From positions 186,001-250,000 of the forward strand of contig VXIS01000021.1 in the NCBI GenBank assembly GCA_008704415.1: a stretch of 64,000 bases of DNA. The letters are read 5' to 3'. Made by a program: the position numbers and the translations under genes. Below the pieces are notes generated by a model, which did no database searches, was not told the DNA's origin, and saw only the letters and a list, made by a program, of their open reading frames with translations. Positions 31,401-41,372 of this stretch are shown here, piece by piece. Numbering within the stretch: position 1 is the stretch's first letter; each line of letters starts with the position of its first letter. Source of the DNA: Sphaerosporella brunnea. Taxonomy: Eukaryota; Ascomycota; Pezizomycetes; Pezizales; Pyronemataceae.

Positions 31401-32576
31401 AGGGTTCGTCGTCTTTTGTGTGGCTTAGGGTATATTCACAGGTTTATTCACCGAAGTATCAATCACACTGGAGCATTCGAGGTTTTGTATACGCCGCAAT
31501 AGAGGAGGCCTGAATGCTTGAGCATTCACCTATTCAAACTCTTCGCTACGTAACACTGGACCAGCAGAATTCGACGGAACAACCTACGACTCTCCCAGGA
31601 AACGGCCAGCGGCTACAATAATCAGAATCAAGGGCAAGAGTCACAGGAACCGAACAGCGGATATAATACCAACTTCACAGATCTTTGATCCGGCTATCCG
31701 CCAGACAGGTACTTCGGCCGTGTAACAGACGCCAGCTTGACAAACAGTTGGTCAAAGACCACGAAGGGTCAAAGATGCCGCCCACCATCGGAATAGCGAC
31801 TCTCATCCTCGCACCCGAACCCTTGACCTTTCATGCAATGATTTGGAGCCGAAACCGCCTCAGCGTTAGGTTTCCAGCCACACTGACTGGTTTATGAGTA
31901 TCCATCACAGCGTCCACCCACAATGAAACCCAGGTTTCCCACCGCGACCACCTCAATGGCAGCGCAATTCATGACATGCAAAAGTGACACCGCAAATCCA
32001 CCGCGACTTTAGCAGATTCCTGCGAATAACGAAAGAGGCATCGGGACGATACCATGACGGAAGAGGTGGACGCAACACAGACCCCTATGCATCAGGCACG
32101 CCATGCACGGGCGAAGAGCCGGCGTCAGTAACCGCAGCAGGTTCAAATGAACCAACTGACACAGGACCATGTATGAAGAAAGAGCTGAGTTCGAAATGCA
32201 ACAGCCGGTTGTGTACCATGTGGTGGTGGAGGCAATCGTCGTATCTCGCCAGCAGCAGATAAAGCCGGCGGCAGCTCTAGGAGCGACACTTGACGCAGCC
32301 ATCAACGCCGACACCAGGCGGGAGAGAGGTGGTACCGAAACGCAGTAACAACCGACGTGCATGCGTCCAAGATCCGATTTTCGAGGGAATGTGGATGGCA
32401 TGGCTTCGGGCGAGAGCAGCGGTAGCCAGCCCCGCAGCAGATTCGATTCCGTCCGAGGTGACTGAATCAAAACACGGAGCTTCTCGCAAGGTGACCTATT
32501 CAAGCATCCATTTATAACACTCTCGCTCGTCGGGCAGAATGATAGAAAGCCCGCGGCCATGCACGGTATTGACCAG
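31401..32576. other. LINE 5' flank and tract without a supported gene
   Basis: The LINE start must lie near 31400-31520 but no boundary is visible. A minus-strand frame of 234 codons (32009-32713) has no motif, overlaps plus-strand frames and runs into a repeat, so it is not annotated. Confidence 0.35.
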
Positions 32577-33040
32577 TGTTCCTGACAGTCCAGTTCCACC
32601 AGTCCTGAGCGCGGACTGGAAATGGACCACATCATGCAGTCCACTCCGATTGATTGCCCCGGACCAGCAGTCCTTTGGAGGGGTATGGACTGGACCGCCT
32701 GCACGCGATCCATTCGACTGGGTCCTTCCTTCGGAGTGATGTATTACATCAGGATTTTATATACAAACCGCCCGCATTAACGTATCCTCCGCGCGTTCCA
32801 AAACTCCTTTATGCCTCATGCTCAGGCTATCCAACCGTGCCCCCATTGAGATCCTGCATATAGAGCGCATTTAACATCTCCCCAAGCTCTGTAATCTCAG
32901 CATGGCTCGCGCTGATGAGCCCATCCCGGTACTCAGGGTCCAATCTGGCACGTAGTGAGTGACTTAGAGTTTGATGACGATAAGAGTTTTTATTCAGGGT
33001 CTCAGGGCCCAGCCGCGAATGAGAAGCGCGTTGATGGATG
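32577..33040 (+). repeat. ~460-bp direct repeat, possible solo LTR, copy 1
   Basis: Starts TGTTCCTGACAGTCCAG and runs to GAAGCGCGTTGATG. It is about 80 percent alike by eye to 40950-41372. Shared landmarks are ATTTTATATACAAACCGCCC (TATA-like), AACTCCTTTATGCCT, TAGAGCGCATT, GATGAGCCCAT and GTAGTGAGTGACTTA. The size, the TG start and a TATA-like box fit a solo LTR, but no clear CA end or target duplication is seen. Confidence 0.55.
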
Positions 33041-33047
33041 CATTGCA

Positions 33048-33780
33048 TTGATGCGGCTACTGCCGCCGGCGTCGCCGGGACTGACGGGGGCTGTTTGTTG
33101 GTCTTGGTGCCCTTCATGGGGCTGATCAGCGTTGCGTTGGCTGAGGAAAGCATTGGTGGCCGGATCCGGACCGGTTGAGTCTTAGGGTGCTACCTGCGCG
33201 GCCTGCATTGCCGCCTTGGGCACAGGACAGGCCGTGCCAGTGGCCGAATGCCCGCTGTGGCACTTAGGACACTGCAGGGCGGATTTGGCGTGAGCACAGC
33301 AAGAGCACTTCTTTTCGCTGCAGACCTCACACCCTATGACGTTGCATTGATGGTTGGCGGTTTGGTGGCCCTTGCTGCAATGAGTTCATCTTGACGGGGT
33401 TTCGCACCTATGCGTCAGGTGCCACCAGCCCCAGCGGTTTTGGCAGAAGGCATCCGGCCCGGCTTCGGCGTAGAGTTCCACCTTGAGGTGGCGATCTGGT
33501 GAGGAGAGGCCCTTCTTGGTGTCCGGCATACCTATGCCATGGTCTCCGATCGCACAGATCACTGAGCTCATCTCAATGGCTCCTGCGTCCATGCGCGCTC
33601 GGGCATCTTTCTCGCTTGTGAGCCAGCGCGCTCTCGTGAGGGTTGCGGGGCCGTCGTTGTCAGTAAGAAGCTCGTCTCGTAGCATGTCGAGCTTGCCGGC
33701 ATATCGGCGACTGTCGATGCCGTAAACCTCCACTCTGACCCACTCGTCGTTGCAGTTTACCGCAATGATTGCCGTGCGTG
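33048..33780 (-). pseudogene. LINE ORF1 relic (second subfamily)
   Basis: Minus strand: a NDEWVRVEVYGIDSRRYAGK segment matches EWTRIKVHGVDIRRYLGK of the intact ORF1. LLTDNDG, RWLTSEKDAR, SSVICAIGD, TKKGL and EAGPDAF follow in the same order. The zinc-knuckle region has shifted frames but still shows CPKCHSGHSATGTACP. It ends at CTGCCGCCGGCGT-GCCGGGACTGAC, the same codons that end the intact ORF1. The N-terminal third and all of ORF2 are missing. The repeat at 32577-33040 abuts its 3' end. Confidence 0.8.
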
Positions 33781-34259
33781 CTGGCGTTAGATGCTGACGT
33801 AAGTCGATCTCCCAACGTGAGTCTCTCGTTTCATTCCTATATCCCGCTGCGACTTGTTTCCAGCACTAACCATCGTTGCATTGCAGCATCAATCGCCACA
33901 CATCCCACAGCCCCTTCCGACGCCGCCCCCATGCTCTCACCCCTGATTGCACCGCGCGTTGACGCCGCCCCCACACGCAGTGCCGCACGGCTTGCGGCTA
34001 ACTGGTGTGAAACTCAGCAAAATGGCTGGACGGGGTATTTCAGTGAGCCGGAATTTCTCCTTCAGGAGGGTGGTTGTCGAAATTGGAAAGGGTACGAGCG
34101 CAACGATCAGCACATAAAGCCGACTTCTACCTCACCGGGACTGGCGGGGGTAGTCCCTGGGAACGCCATCGAACATCTGCAGAAAGAAAAGCTCAAGGAC
34201 CACAGTTCTGGGTCGGTGGAGCTGTGGCGTCACACTGTTCAGGGGATTCATCGTGTGGT
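33781..34259. other. Weak plus-strand coding signal only
   Basis: Within a plus-strand frame (33769-34296) a MLSPLIAPRVDAAPT segment followed by W-, E- and F-rich residues looks protein-like and could be an exon, but no splice partner or domain was found. Confidence 0.25.
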
Positions 34260-34510
34260 ATGTACTTCGGGTTGGGCCTGGGACGGACGGGGTTGATCAC
34301 TCCTATGTGGCTGGAACGGGATGTACCACTCACACGGGGCCAGGACGAGATTCAGCACCCAGACAGGGCTGGGACGGGATTTCTCACTCGGGCTGGGCTG
34401 GGACCGGGGACTGGAGACAGAGTGCGGCACTGGGATAGGGTGGGATGGGATTCATCACGCGGCGAGGTTTGTGATCGGGGTCCAACGGACGGGGCGAGTT
34501 AGGGTTAGCA
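34260..34510 (-). repeat. GC-rich minisatellite, reverse of 62090-62900
   Basis: Words such as GGGCTGGGACGGGATT and CAGCACCCAGAC recur every ~30-36 bp. Their reverse complements make up the array at 62090-62900. Confidence 0.6.
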
Positions 34511-34523
34511 CTGCCAGTTCCAG

Positions 34524-35027
34524 GTGATTGTGGTGAGTCTTCCATACTTTTTAAGATGTGCTGGTAATCCGCCATCCGCATCCCTACAACTCACCGACAT
34601 TGATAGCTCCGCACTACCTCTCCCCGTGCCACATGTCTGTCGTGCCAAACCATTCACTCACTTCCCGCTGCCCCTCACCTCGCCTCACGCTATCATCCCG
34701 GGAACGCCCGATGCCCGCGTCTTCTTGACTTTGCGATCAACCTGGCTGTCGTCTGCCACCACAATACCTACAGCCGCACCCTTCCCTGCAACAATAAGCT
34801 TGGACTGCGCCCCTCACCTTGCTTTCACCTCGTTCCGCTTAGACGCGGTGGATCACAACGAATCACGCTCCTTCTTTTCTACATGCCTTGGTGGGCGGTA
34901 CCGCTATTTGCCAGTCACTGGTACGTATCCGTGGTACCAATCGACCAGTTGCATCGCAATGGACATTTATCTGACGAGCCTGATAGGAATCACGGCATGG
35001 GTTGTGTGGGTCTTTCACTCGGACTGA
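34524..35027 (+). other. Open frame of 167 codons, coding status unclear
   Basis: An S/T/P-rich frame with an ARVFLTLRSTWLS segment and a hydrophobic end near TSLIGITAWVVWVF, which could be one membrane segment. No domain, no splice sites and no leader were recognised. It runs directly into the degenerate satellite unit at 35030. Confidence 0.2.
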
Positions 35028-35029
35028 CT

Positions 35030-35230
35030 TGTTTTCAACCGACAACTGTTTGCACGGAGAAAAGGGCGTCGTTGCGGTCCCTCGGACTCTGAGCTCCCGA
35101 TTTTGTGTGCTCCACGCGATGTGCGGAGTTAGGAAACAATTCAGAGATGTAACAATCGGTCCGTGGGTTTTCGTTCTCCCAAGGAATAACTGTTTGCACG
35201 GGGAACAGGGCGTGTGTAAGGTCCCTGTTT
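35030..35230 (-). repeat. Isolated satellite units with the conserved core
   Basis: At 35190-35228 the minus strand carries the same core as the 43-47 kb arrays (AACAGGG, a 12-bp spacer close to ACCTAACACACG, CCCTGTTCCCCGTGCAAACAG), followed by the CCCACGGACCGA block. A degenerate second core lies at 35038-35085. This is 8 kb from the main arrays. Confidence 0.7.
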
Positions 35231-35636
35231 CTTTTCGCTCGTCCGCGCGAATGGTATGTCACAGATTGCCTCCAATGCACAAATAGCGTCTTTAACTCTT
35301 CTCAGACGCCCCAAACCAGAAGACGGTGATCACTGAAATACGCACCACGGGAGCGAACCTTGACGAGAAAGCTGGTCAGACTCATGCCGCTGATCCGCGG
35401 AATGCTGCGGTTGGAAGCCGTACCGACCGCTCCGCTTGCGCCCCCGCCCCGGCTATTGAGTCCCCCCTGTCGCCTCCGGAAAGGGCTTCAATAAGGCTGT
35501 TCGCGGAAACTACCTCCCGTCTCGAAACCTTCAGAAACGAAAAATCACACGCCCAAAGTAAGCGCCCCTGCATTGCACCCATATAATGTACTCGCTGTTC
35601 TTCGCATCGCGCGTATTTCCAGGCTAACATGACGAG

Positions 35637-36572
35637 ATGGGAAAATATACGTACAAATACCTCGCTGAGGAGCTCGGTTTGGGCTCCGCCGAACTCGAAA
35701 AGCTGTCCGTTGAGTTGGAGGACCACTTCCAGGCCAACGAGGTGTGTTTGTCCAACAGGGGCAACCACACTAAGTTGAGCAAAGCGTTGGCAGGGCGCTT
35801 GATAGCTAGCAAGGCCCTGACCAGCGACAAGTGGTTCAAGAAAGTCCTCAAACTTGGGTACGTTCCATGTCATCTTGTTTGACATAGCCATTATTGCTGA
35901 TGCAACATGATGCTGTAGGGACCGGCTGGGTTTTAACACTGCGGAGAGTGGGGTCCCAGAATTGCACTCTCTCCACCTTCTTCTCAAGAAGAAAATGGAA
36001 GAGAAGCTGCAGGTCCGGCCCAAGCGGGTCATCACCCCGATGAACAAGCTGGCATCGGAGCAGGAGTGGTTGGCCTCCACCACCCTTCGTGATGCTGCCG
36101 CTCAGGTTATGTCTGCGGCTGAGATCTGTACCAGGGTGCTACTCTTGAGGCCGCAGCCGGCTAGACTCACAGCGATCCTGCAGGCCAGGAGAGGCAGCTA
36201 ATTAAACACCGCACTGACGGTGCCCGCCGTGAGAAGGAGGCTACCAACCTGCGTTACGATGCGGCAAAGGCTGAGCAGGAAGTGATCGCCGTCAACCTAG
36301 CGATGTCGAAGAAGCTGGCCGCACTCAAACTGGTGGCGACCGAGAAGGAGGCCGCAGCCGCCAAGTTTAAATTGGCAAGGGAGAAGCTCCTTTACGATTG
36401 GGTAGTCGCTGGTGGCTCAGGTTCTGCCTCTCCAACCCCCTCTGCCTCCTCCGCTGTCTCTGCCTCCTCCACTTCCTCTGCCCCCTCCGCCGAGTCCGCC
36501 TCCTCCACCGTCTCCATTGCTTCCTCTCGCCCAAGTTGGGTTCCGGTGCATGCAGGTCCCGGATATGGGTAG
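35637..36572 (+). CDS. Coiled-coil protein of unknown function, three exons
   Basis: Exon 1 is 35637-35857, intron 1 is 35858-35918 (61 nt, GTACGT to GTAG), exon 2 is 35919-36105, intron 2 is 36106-36164 (59 nt, GTTATG to CTAG) and exon 3 is 36165-36572. Both junctions restore one frame of 271 residues, and unspliced frames meet stops. Start context is GAGATGG. Residues 1-75 contain YTYKYLAEELGLGSAELEK and a KWFKKVLKLG segment. Residues about 137-215 are a charged A/K/E-rich coiled coil (REKEATNLRYDAAKAEQE). Residues about 216-255 are S/A/P low complexity. No family was recognised. Intron 2 has a less typical donor, so a frameshift there is the alternative. The 5' end of this gene is copied in the satellite at 44881-45112, which suggests a small gene or pseudogene family. 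Confidence 0.6.
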
Positions 36573-38069
36573 CTCCGGTCAGCAGACAGCGTCTCGTGGC
36601 CTGTTGGTGCGCAGTGTTCCTGCCCCGGGTCGTTCCACGACCCAGGCTCGTGGCGCCTTCGTTCATCAAGGTGGCTGACGATCTGGTCTCCGCGCAGCCA
36701 CAGTTGCCGCATCGTTTTCCGGCCATAAGCGGGGCCCCAGGAAGTTAAGTCTGACTCCGGTTTATTTTATGCAACTTGTACTTATAGGTTGTTTTTCGGA
36801 ATGTCCGTGGACACTCAGTGAATGGATGCCTGTCCTCGTCCCAATCGAAGCGCGCTCTTTAGATCTGTAGACAGTAGGAGAAACGTATGTATGACGTTTG
36901 ATCAAAGTAGTCGAATGCAGCACTCGGGATTTCCTTAACCGTCTTTGGTTTATGTGTTACCTGCTCTCCTTCCTATGGCGCTGTATCTTATCCCTGATGT
37001 AGTTTTGCCCCAAGGCGAGATATTCTGTTGCGGCTACCGCTTTCCAATGAGTGAATTGGTCTTATCTTCTCGGAAATATTGTTCAGCCACCACGCGCCCG
37101 CCTCCTGGGGCTTAAGACTCTACTCTCAGCAGTATATCCCCTGCTCCAGATCCTGAGCAACGCAGTTCATCCAGTATTGTACAGAAATCCGCTTGCATCC
37201 ATACCGAACATCTGGTGGAGGCGGTTCGCCTTTGCAGTACCGCATGCCCTGTACGTATCATCCATTTTCGCGGCCTGTCCGTCCTCAGATTCCCATATAT
37301 TCATCAAAAGGTAGACACCCATGTGGTGACCACCCGGCAAGCGATTATGATTACAGCGCCACTCAATTGAAGTCGTCAGAAGAATCGTTCAATGCTGGGT
37401 AAGGCGGGAGCGCCATGCTAGAAGGTGTGAGCGAGAATTCCGCCACTGCAATCATCAAGACACTTACACTAACGTAACGGTGCATATTGACTCCGTTGGG
37501 TAAGCGTGATGAGTACCAGATTTCACCCACCGTAGGCTGTTGCAGCCACATTTGCATCTCTCTGAGTAGAAACTGCGACAATCACCCCCACCACTTCCTC
37601 TTACCCCTGCAAATGATACTACCTATGACCACCACCCTGAACCTGAACCGCCTGGTGCTGCTGAACCAAGCCATTATACAGTTTATCGCTGCGCTATGAC
37701 GCAGCAAAATCGGTAGCTGTCGCCATCGATGCTACCTCAAAAAGTGCGACATCAATCCACCCGAAAACAAGCTTTAAATGATGTTCGTGGAACGGTTGAT
37801 TCGCCCATAAGAACACGGTCGGAACCGCTGGCACGTATTCTTATAAAACGAAAGGTCTTAAACCGAGAATGGCTGGTCGAATACCATGTCGGTCATCACC
37901 AGCCACCCGTATCCTTAGAGAAAGACTATTCCTATATGGGTTCTGTCCGGTGCGTGACTAATCACAGTCATGCCTGGCCTCCACATCACGGCAGGTGTTC
38001 CTGTTTGCTACCAGGACGTCAAATGGTTGCCCCTCAAGAGCTTGGAGTACCAACTTGTGACGACTAGTA
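36573..38069. other. No supported gene
   Basis: Only short frames with no repeat match in the window. AT-rich stretches near 36770-36980 may include the 3' end of the preceding gene. Confidence 0.4.
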
Positions 38070-39745
38070 GCAGTCAGTTCGCTCATGAAGCAGGCTCCAG
38101 CCCTCCTGCTCCCAGCGCTCTCATAGGATATGAGGTCCGGGTCCCAAATTTAGTTTCCACCCGTGAATTATCGCTTGTATTATTGTCGTGCGCTCGTGTC
38201 GGTAAAATGAAGATGTTGAGGTGAATGGGGAAGATAGTGATTGGGTCGTGGTCGTGTTAAGCAGGGCGGGGGCGATAGGGCTAGTATTGGTAGCGAGTTA
38301 GCAGGAGGTCGGAGACGGTCCAGGAACTTGCTCTTGCTCTTTATTCTGGATAAAGACCTCCTATCTCATTCCGTAAAGCAGGCACCACGCCCCCTACTTC
38401 TACTAGCGCTCTCCCAATAAATGTGGCCCGGATCCCGAGTTTTCGTATATCGTGACATATTGTTGCCGATGTTCACCCGCCATTGTGAAGATTGCGTAAA
38501 AGGAAATGTTTTTTTGTGCAGGCCAGTGATGGGATGGGGGGGCGGTATGTACGGCGGTGGAGGGGAAGAACACCTGTTTTATCGGTTATTGAAGCAAGAC
38601 CCTTCCCTGTTGCTCCTCCCAGCGCTCCCCTCATAAGATAGATATGAAGCCCGGGTGCCGACATTTTGCTGTATCGCTGCTGATGGGTCGTGGAGTAGGA
38701 GGTGGCGTCGAAAGGAGGAAATGTTGGTGAAGGCGATTGATGAGATGTGAAATTGGCGGAAGTCTAGTGGTGGCGTTGGTCTGTATGGCGGGGATGGGAA
38801 ATACCCATTATATCAGTTAATAAAGCAGGCCCCAGCCCCCAGCGCTCTGCTCATATTATGAGCCTCGGGACCCAAATTGTTGCCGGGTTGGTAAGCGTGG
38901 CGAGGAACACCTATTATATCCGTTAATAAAGCAGGCCCCAGCCCTCCTGCTTCTCCTCGCACTCTGCCGATAATCTGAGGCCCCGGTTGCGAATTTGGTT
39001 TTCCCCAGTGAATTGTTGCTTTTTTTGTTGTCACTCTCGTGTAAGCAAAATCAAGGCGTTGAGGTGAATGGTGGAGGTTGTTGTCCAGCATATTGGTGAT
39101 CATGAATATGCAGGGGCGGTAGACGCAGTGGAGAAACTCCTTGGGGTATCCGTGTCTTTGCATTGGATCGTTGGATCCGGCGGATAGATAGGGAGGTGGC
39201 CGTATCTGATGATTTCTTCCACAGCGGCATGTTACAAGCAGGAAGACAGCCGGCTGTGCGCTAGATTTCCCGGCGCCGTGCCGGTTGACGGGCAAGTTGC
39301 AAAACCTCCGCTACCAGCGTCCTGCCTGACGGGTATCTGCATTGTCACTTGCGGCCCACCAAGAGCTCAAGGCGTTAGAACCATGGGATTATCGGTCAAT
39401 CTCACGGGAAGCCACCCCTTCTATTAGGTTTCTATCCCAAAAGTCCACACTTTGTATCCAATCCCGATAGAGTTATGGGAAATTCTCCAGCATTGGTATC
39501 GAGTCGTTTTGGGTGTAGTTGGAGGTTGGAGAGGAGGCAAGGGGGATGAACGGAGGGACTTCCACTTACTCTTTCTGAACAAACACCTGCTCTATCGGGT
39601 TGTGAAGCGACCCCCAGACCTCCTGCTTCTGCCAGCGCTCTCTCCATCAATGAGGCTCGGGTCCCAAGGTTTTTGTATGTCGTGGTTGTTGTGGTGTATC
39701 GTTGCTGATGAGGAGGTGGCATCAACAAGAAATGCTGGTGCACCG
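38070..39745 (+). repeat. Diverged repeat family, about six units
   Basis: Units are recognised at 38088, 38375, 38591, 38824, 38928 and 39604 by AAGCAGGCCCCAGCCCTCCTGC or a variant. This is followed by CCAGCGCTCT, an ATGAGGC-CGGGTCCCAA block and often GTTGAGGTGAATGG. Spacing varies from about 100 to 680 bp, so units are partly deleted. Each start resembles TTAATAAAGCAGG. It could be a decayed tandem array. Confidence 0.6.
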
Positions 39746-40209
39746 ATTGGGAGGTGAGTTGTCGGGGGTCTCGTGGTGGTGGTAAGCATGACGGGCGGTG
39801 CATTCAGAAACTGTAACACTTCACCTTGACAACACCATAATTATGCAACGCATCCCTGTTAGTACAATATTTATGGTATATTTACAGTATGTGATTCAGT
39901 GAGTAAGTTCCAGTCCTCGGGAGAGTTAGATCACCGTAGGACATTTGTGGATGGTGATAGCAGTGCGACGTGGACCCCAGTGGCGACTGAAATGTTTCAG
40001 CCGCCACGGTCACGCACGGGCTGGAATACATAGAATTTATCACTGCTGTCGCAAGTATCAGACGTATCAAATGATAGGAGACCACTGCAAGTGCCTCTCA
40101 CAGACATCACAAACATTAAACCTCAAGCTGTCTGTCGAATCAATATGAACAAGACAGGCTATATAGAGCCGGGGGTGCGCTTTGTTCACACAAAAACAGG
40201 CAACGTGAG
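39746..40209. promoter_or_regulatory. Region ahead of the 40210 ORF
   Basis: No gene is seen. An AT-rich stretch lies at 39840-39890, and the 40 bases before ATG 40210 are A/C-rich. No defined element was recognised. Confidence 0.25.
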
Positions 40210-40560
40210 ATGACGAACATCGACGAAATCGAAGATCATTCATTGGATAATAATTCAAAGAGTGTGGGTCCGAGCTGGTTCATAGTAGTAAGACAAGAAA
40301 ACCATCGCCTTGACCTTCATGTGTCGTCAGCACAAGGAAAAGTGGAAATCAGGTCAACTATTCACCGCATACGTGGCTATATCAACACCGAATACCGATC
40401 CACCACGCGAAGATGCTTATGCTGGGCTGGTCTCATCGTCTTCATCCTGGTTCTTGTCAGCGTGATTGACAAACCACGTGTAGGATTGCACAAGGCTGCC
40501 AGGTTTCGGTTGGGCCATGATACCCAATTCTTCACGGCAAAACGTCTGGCATCAGGGTAG
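40210..40560 (+). CDS. Possible small single-pass membrane protein (116 aa)
   Basis: ATG in the context GTGAGATGA. Residues 1-68 are hydrophilic (IDEIEDHSLDNNSKSVG at the start). An RR pair then precedes a hydrophobic segment at about residues 70-86 (CWAGLIVFILVLVSVI), followed by a short basic tail. Such a layout predicts an N-in single-pass membrane protein. No homologue is recognised, no intron is needed and the opposite strand has no competing frame of this length. Coding status rests on composition only. Confidence 0.42.
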   Translation: MTNIDEIEDHSLDNNSKSVGPSWFIVVRQENHRLDLHVSSAQGKVEIRSTIHRIRGYINTEYRSTTRRCLCWAGLIVFILVLVSVIDKPRVGLHKAARFRLGHDTQFFTAKRLASG

Positions 40561-40949
40561 CGGCGACTCGCGTTCAGTGATGATGGGCTCTGAAAGTCTG
40601 CTATACAGAGGCTCCGCGCCGCCTAAATGGCCGTAGATTCCGGGCTACGTCCGAGGTGCACAGGGAGATCGGATGCCGACCAGCCATGGCGCCGGAGAGC
40701 CGTGGGAACACTTATGGGAACGGCTCGAGCGATGCCACAGTGACTGCGCCACTCTACGCCCCGGATTCCTGCGGAAGCCACGGCTGCGACCTGTGGCTGT
40801 TCAAGCGGTAGCGCCCGTAGAAAGCACCTGGACCCAATTCCATTAGTGTCAACGCGATCAACGGTATGAAGGTGTTGGTCCCGCTGTACCCTGCTTTCCT
40901 GTTTAGCGCGCGATGCTCCATCGACTAGATATATCCCCGTTCACACCTG
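40561..40949. other. No feature recognised
   Basis: No open frame of interest or repeat match was found. Confidence 0.35.
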
Positions 40950-41372
40950 TGTTCCTCACAGTCCAGTCCGACCAGTCGTGAGCGCCGACCGCACCTGGAC
41001 AACATCATGCAGTGCCGGCCATGAGATTGCCCTGGACCAGGAGTCCTTGGACCGCCCGCAGGTTACCCAGTCGACTGGATACTCCCAGCGGCATAATGTA
41101 TCGCATAAAGATTTTATATACAAACCGCCCCCGTTACCGTATCCTCCGAGCGCTCAAAAACTCCTTTATGCCTTGAGCTCAGGCGATTGAACCATGCCCC
41201 ATAGAGCGCATTCAGCATCTCCTCAAGCTCTGTATTCCCAGTATGACTCGCACTGATGAGCCCATACTCAGGGTCCAATCTGCCATGTAGTGAGTGACTT
41301 ACAGTTTGATGACGATTAGATTGTTTATTCACGATCTCAAAGCCCAGTCGCGAATGGGACGCGCGTTGATGA
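40950..41372 (+). repeat. ~420-bp direct repeat, possible solo LTR, copy 2
   Basis: Starts TGTTCCTCACAGTCCAG and follows the copy at 32577-33040 to GACGCGCGTTGATGA in the same orientation, with several small indels. Unlike copy 1 it is not followed by LINE sequence, so the repeat is an element of its own. Confidence 0.55.

Noticed and set aside
32009..32713. 234-codon minus-strand frame behind the LINE
   Set aside because: Runs into the direct repeat at 32577, has no motif and conflicts with plus-strand frames.
34499..34515. Interstitial telomere repeat (GTTAGGGTTAG)
   Set aside because: Only two copies of the hexamer, within a G-rich minisatellite; chance is sufficient.
35382..36083. 233-codon minus-strand frame
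   Set aside because: Antisense to the spliced 35637 gene; the similar frame in 44802-45341 is the same shadow in the copied fragment.
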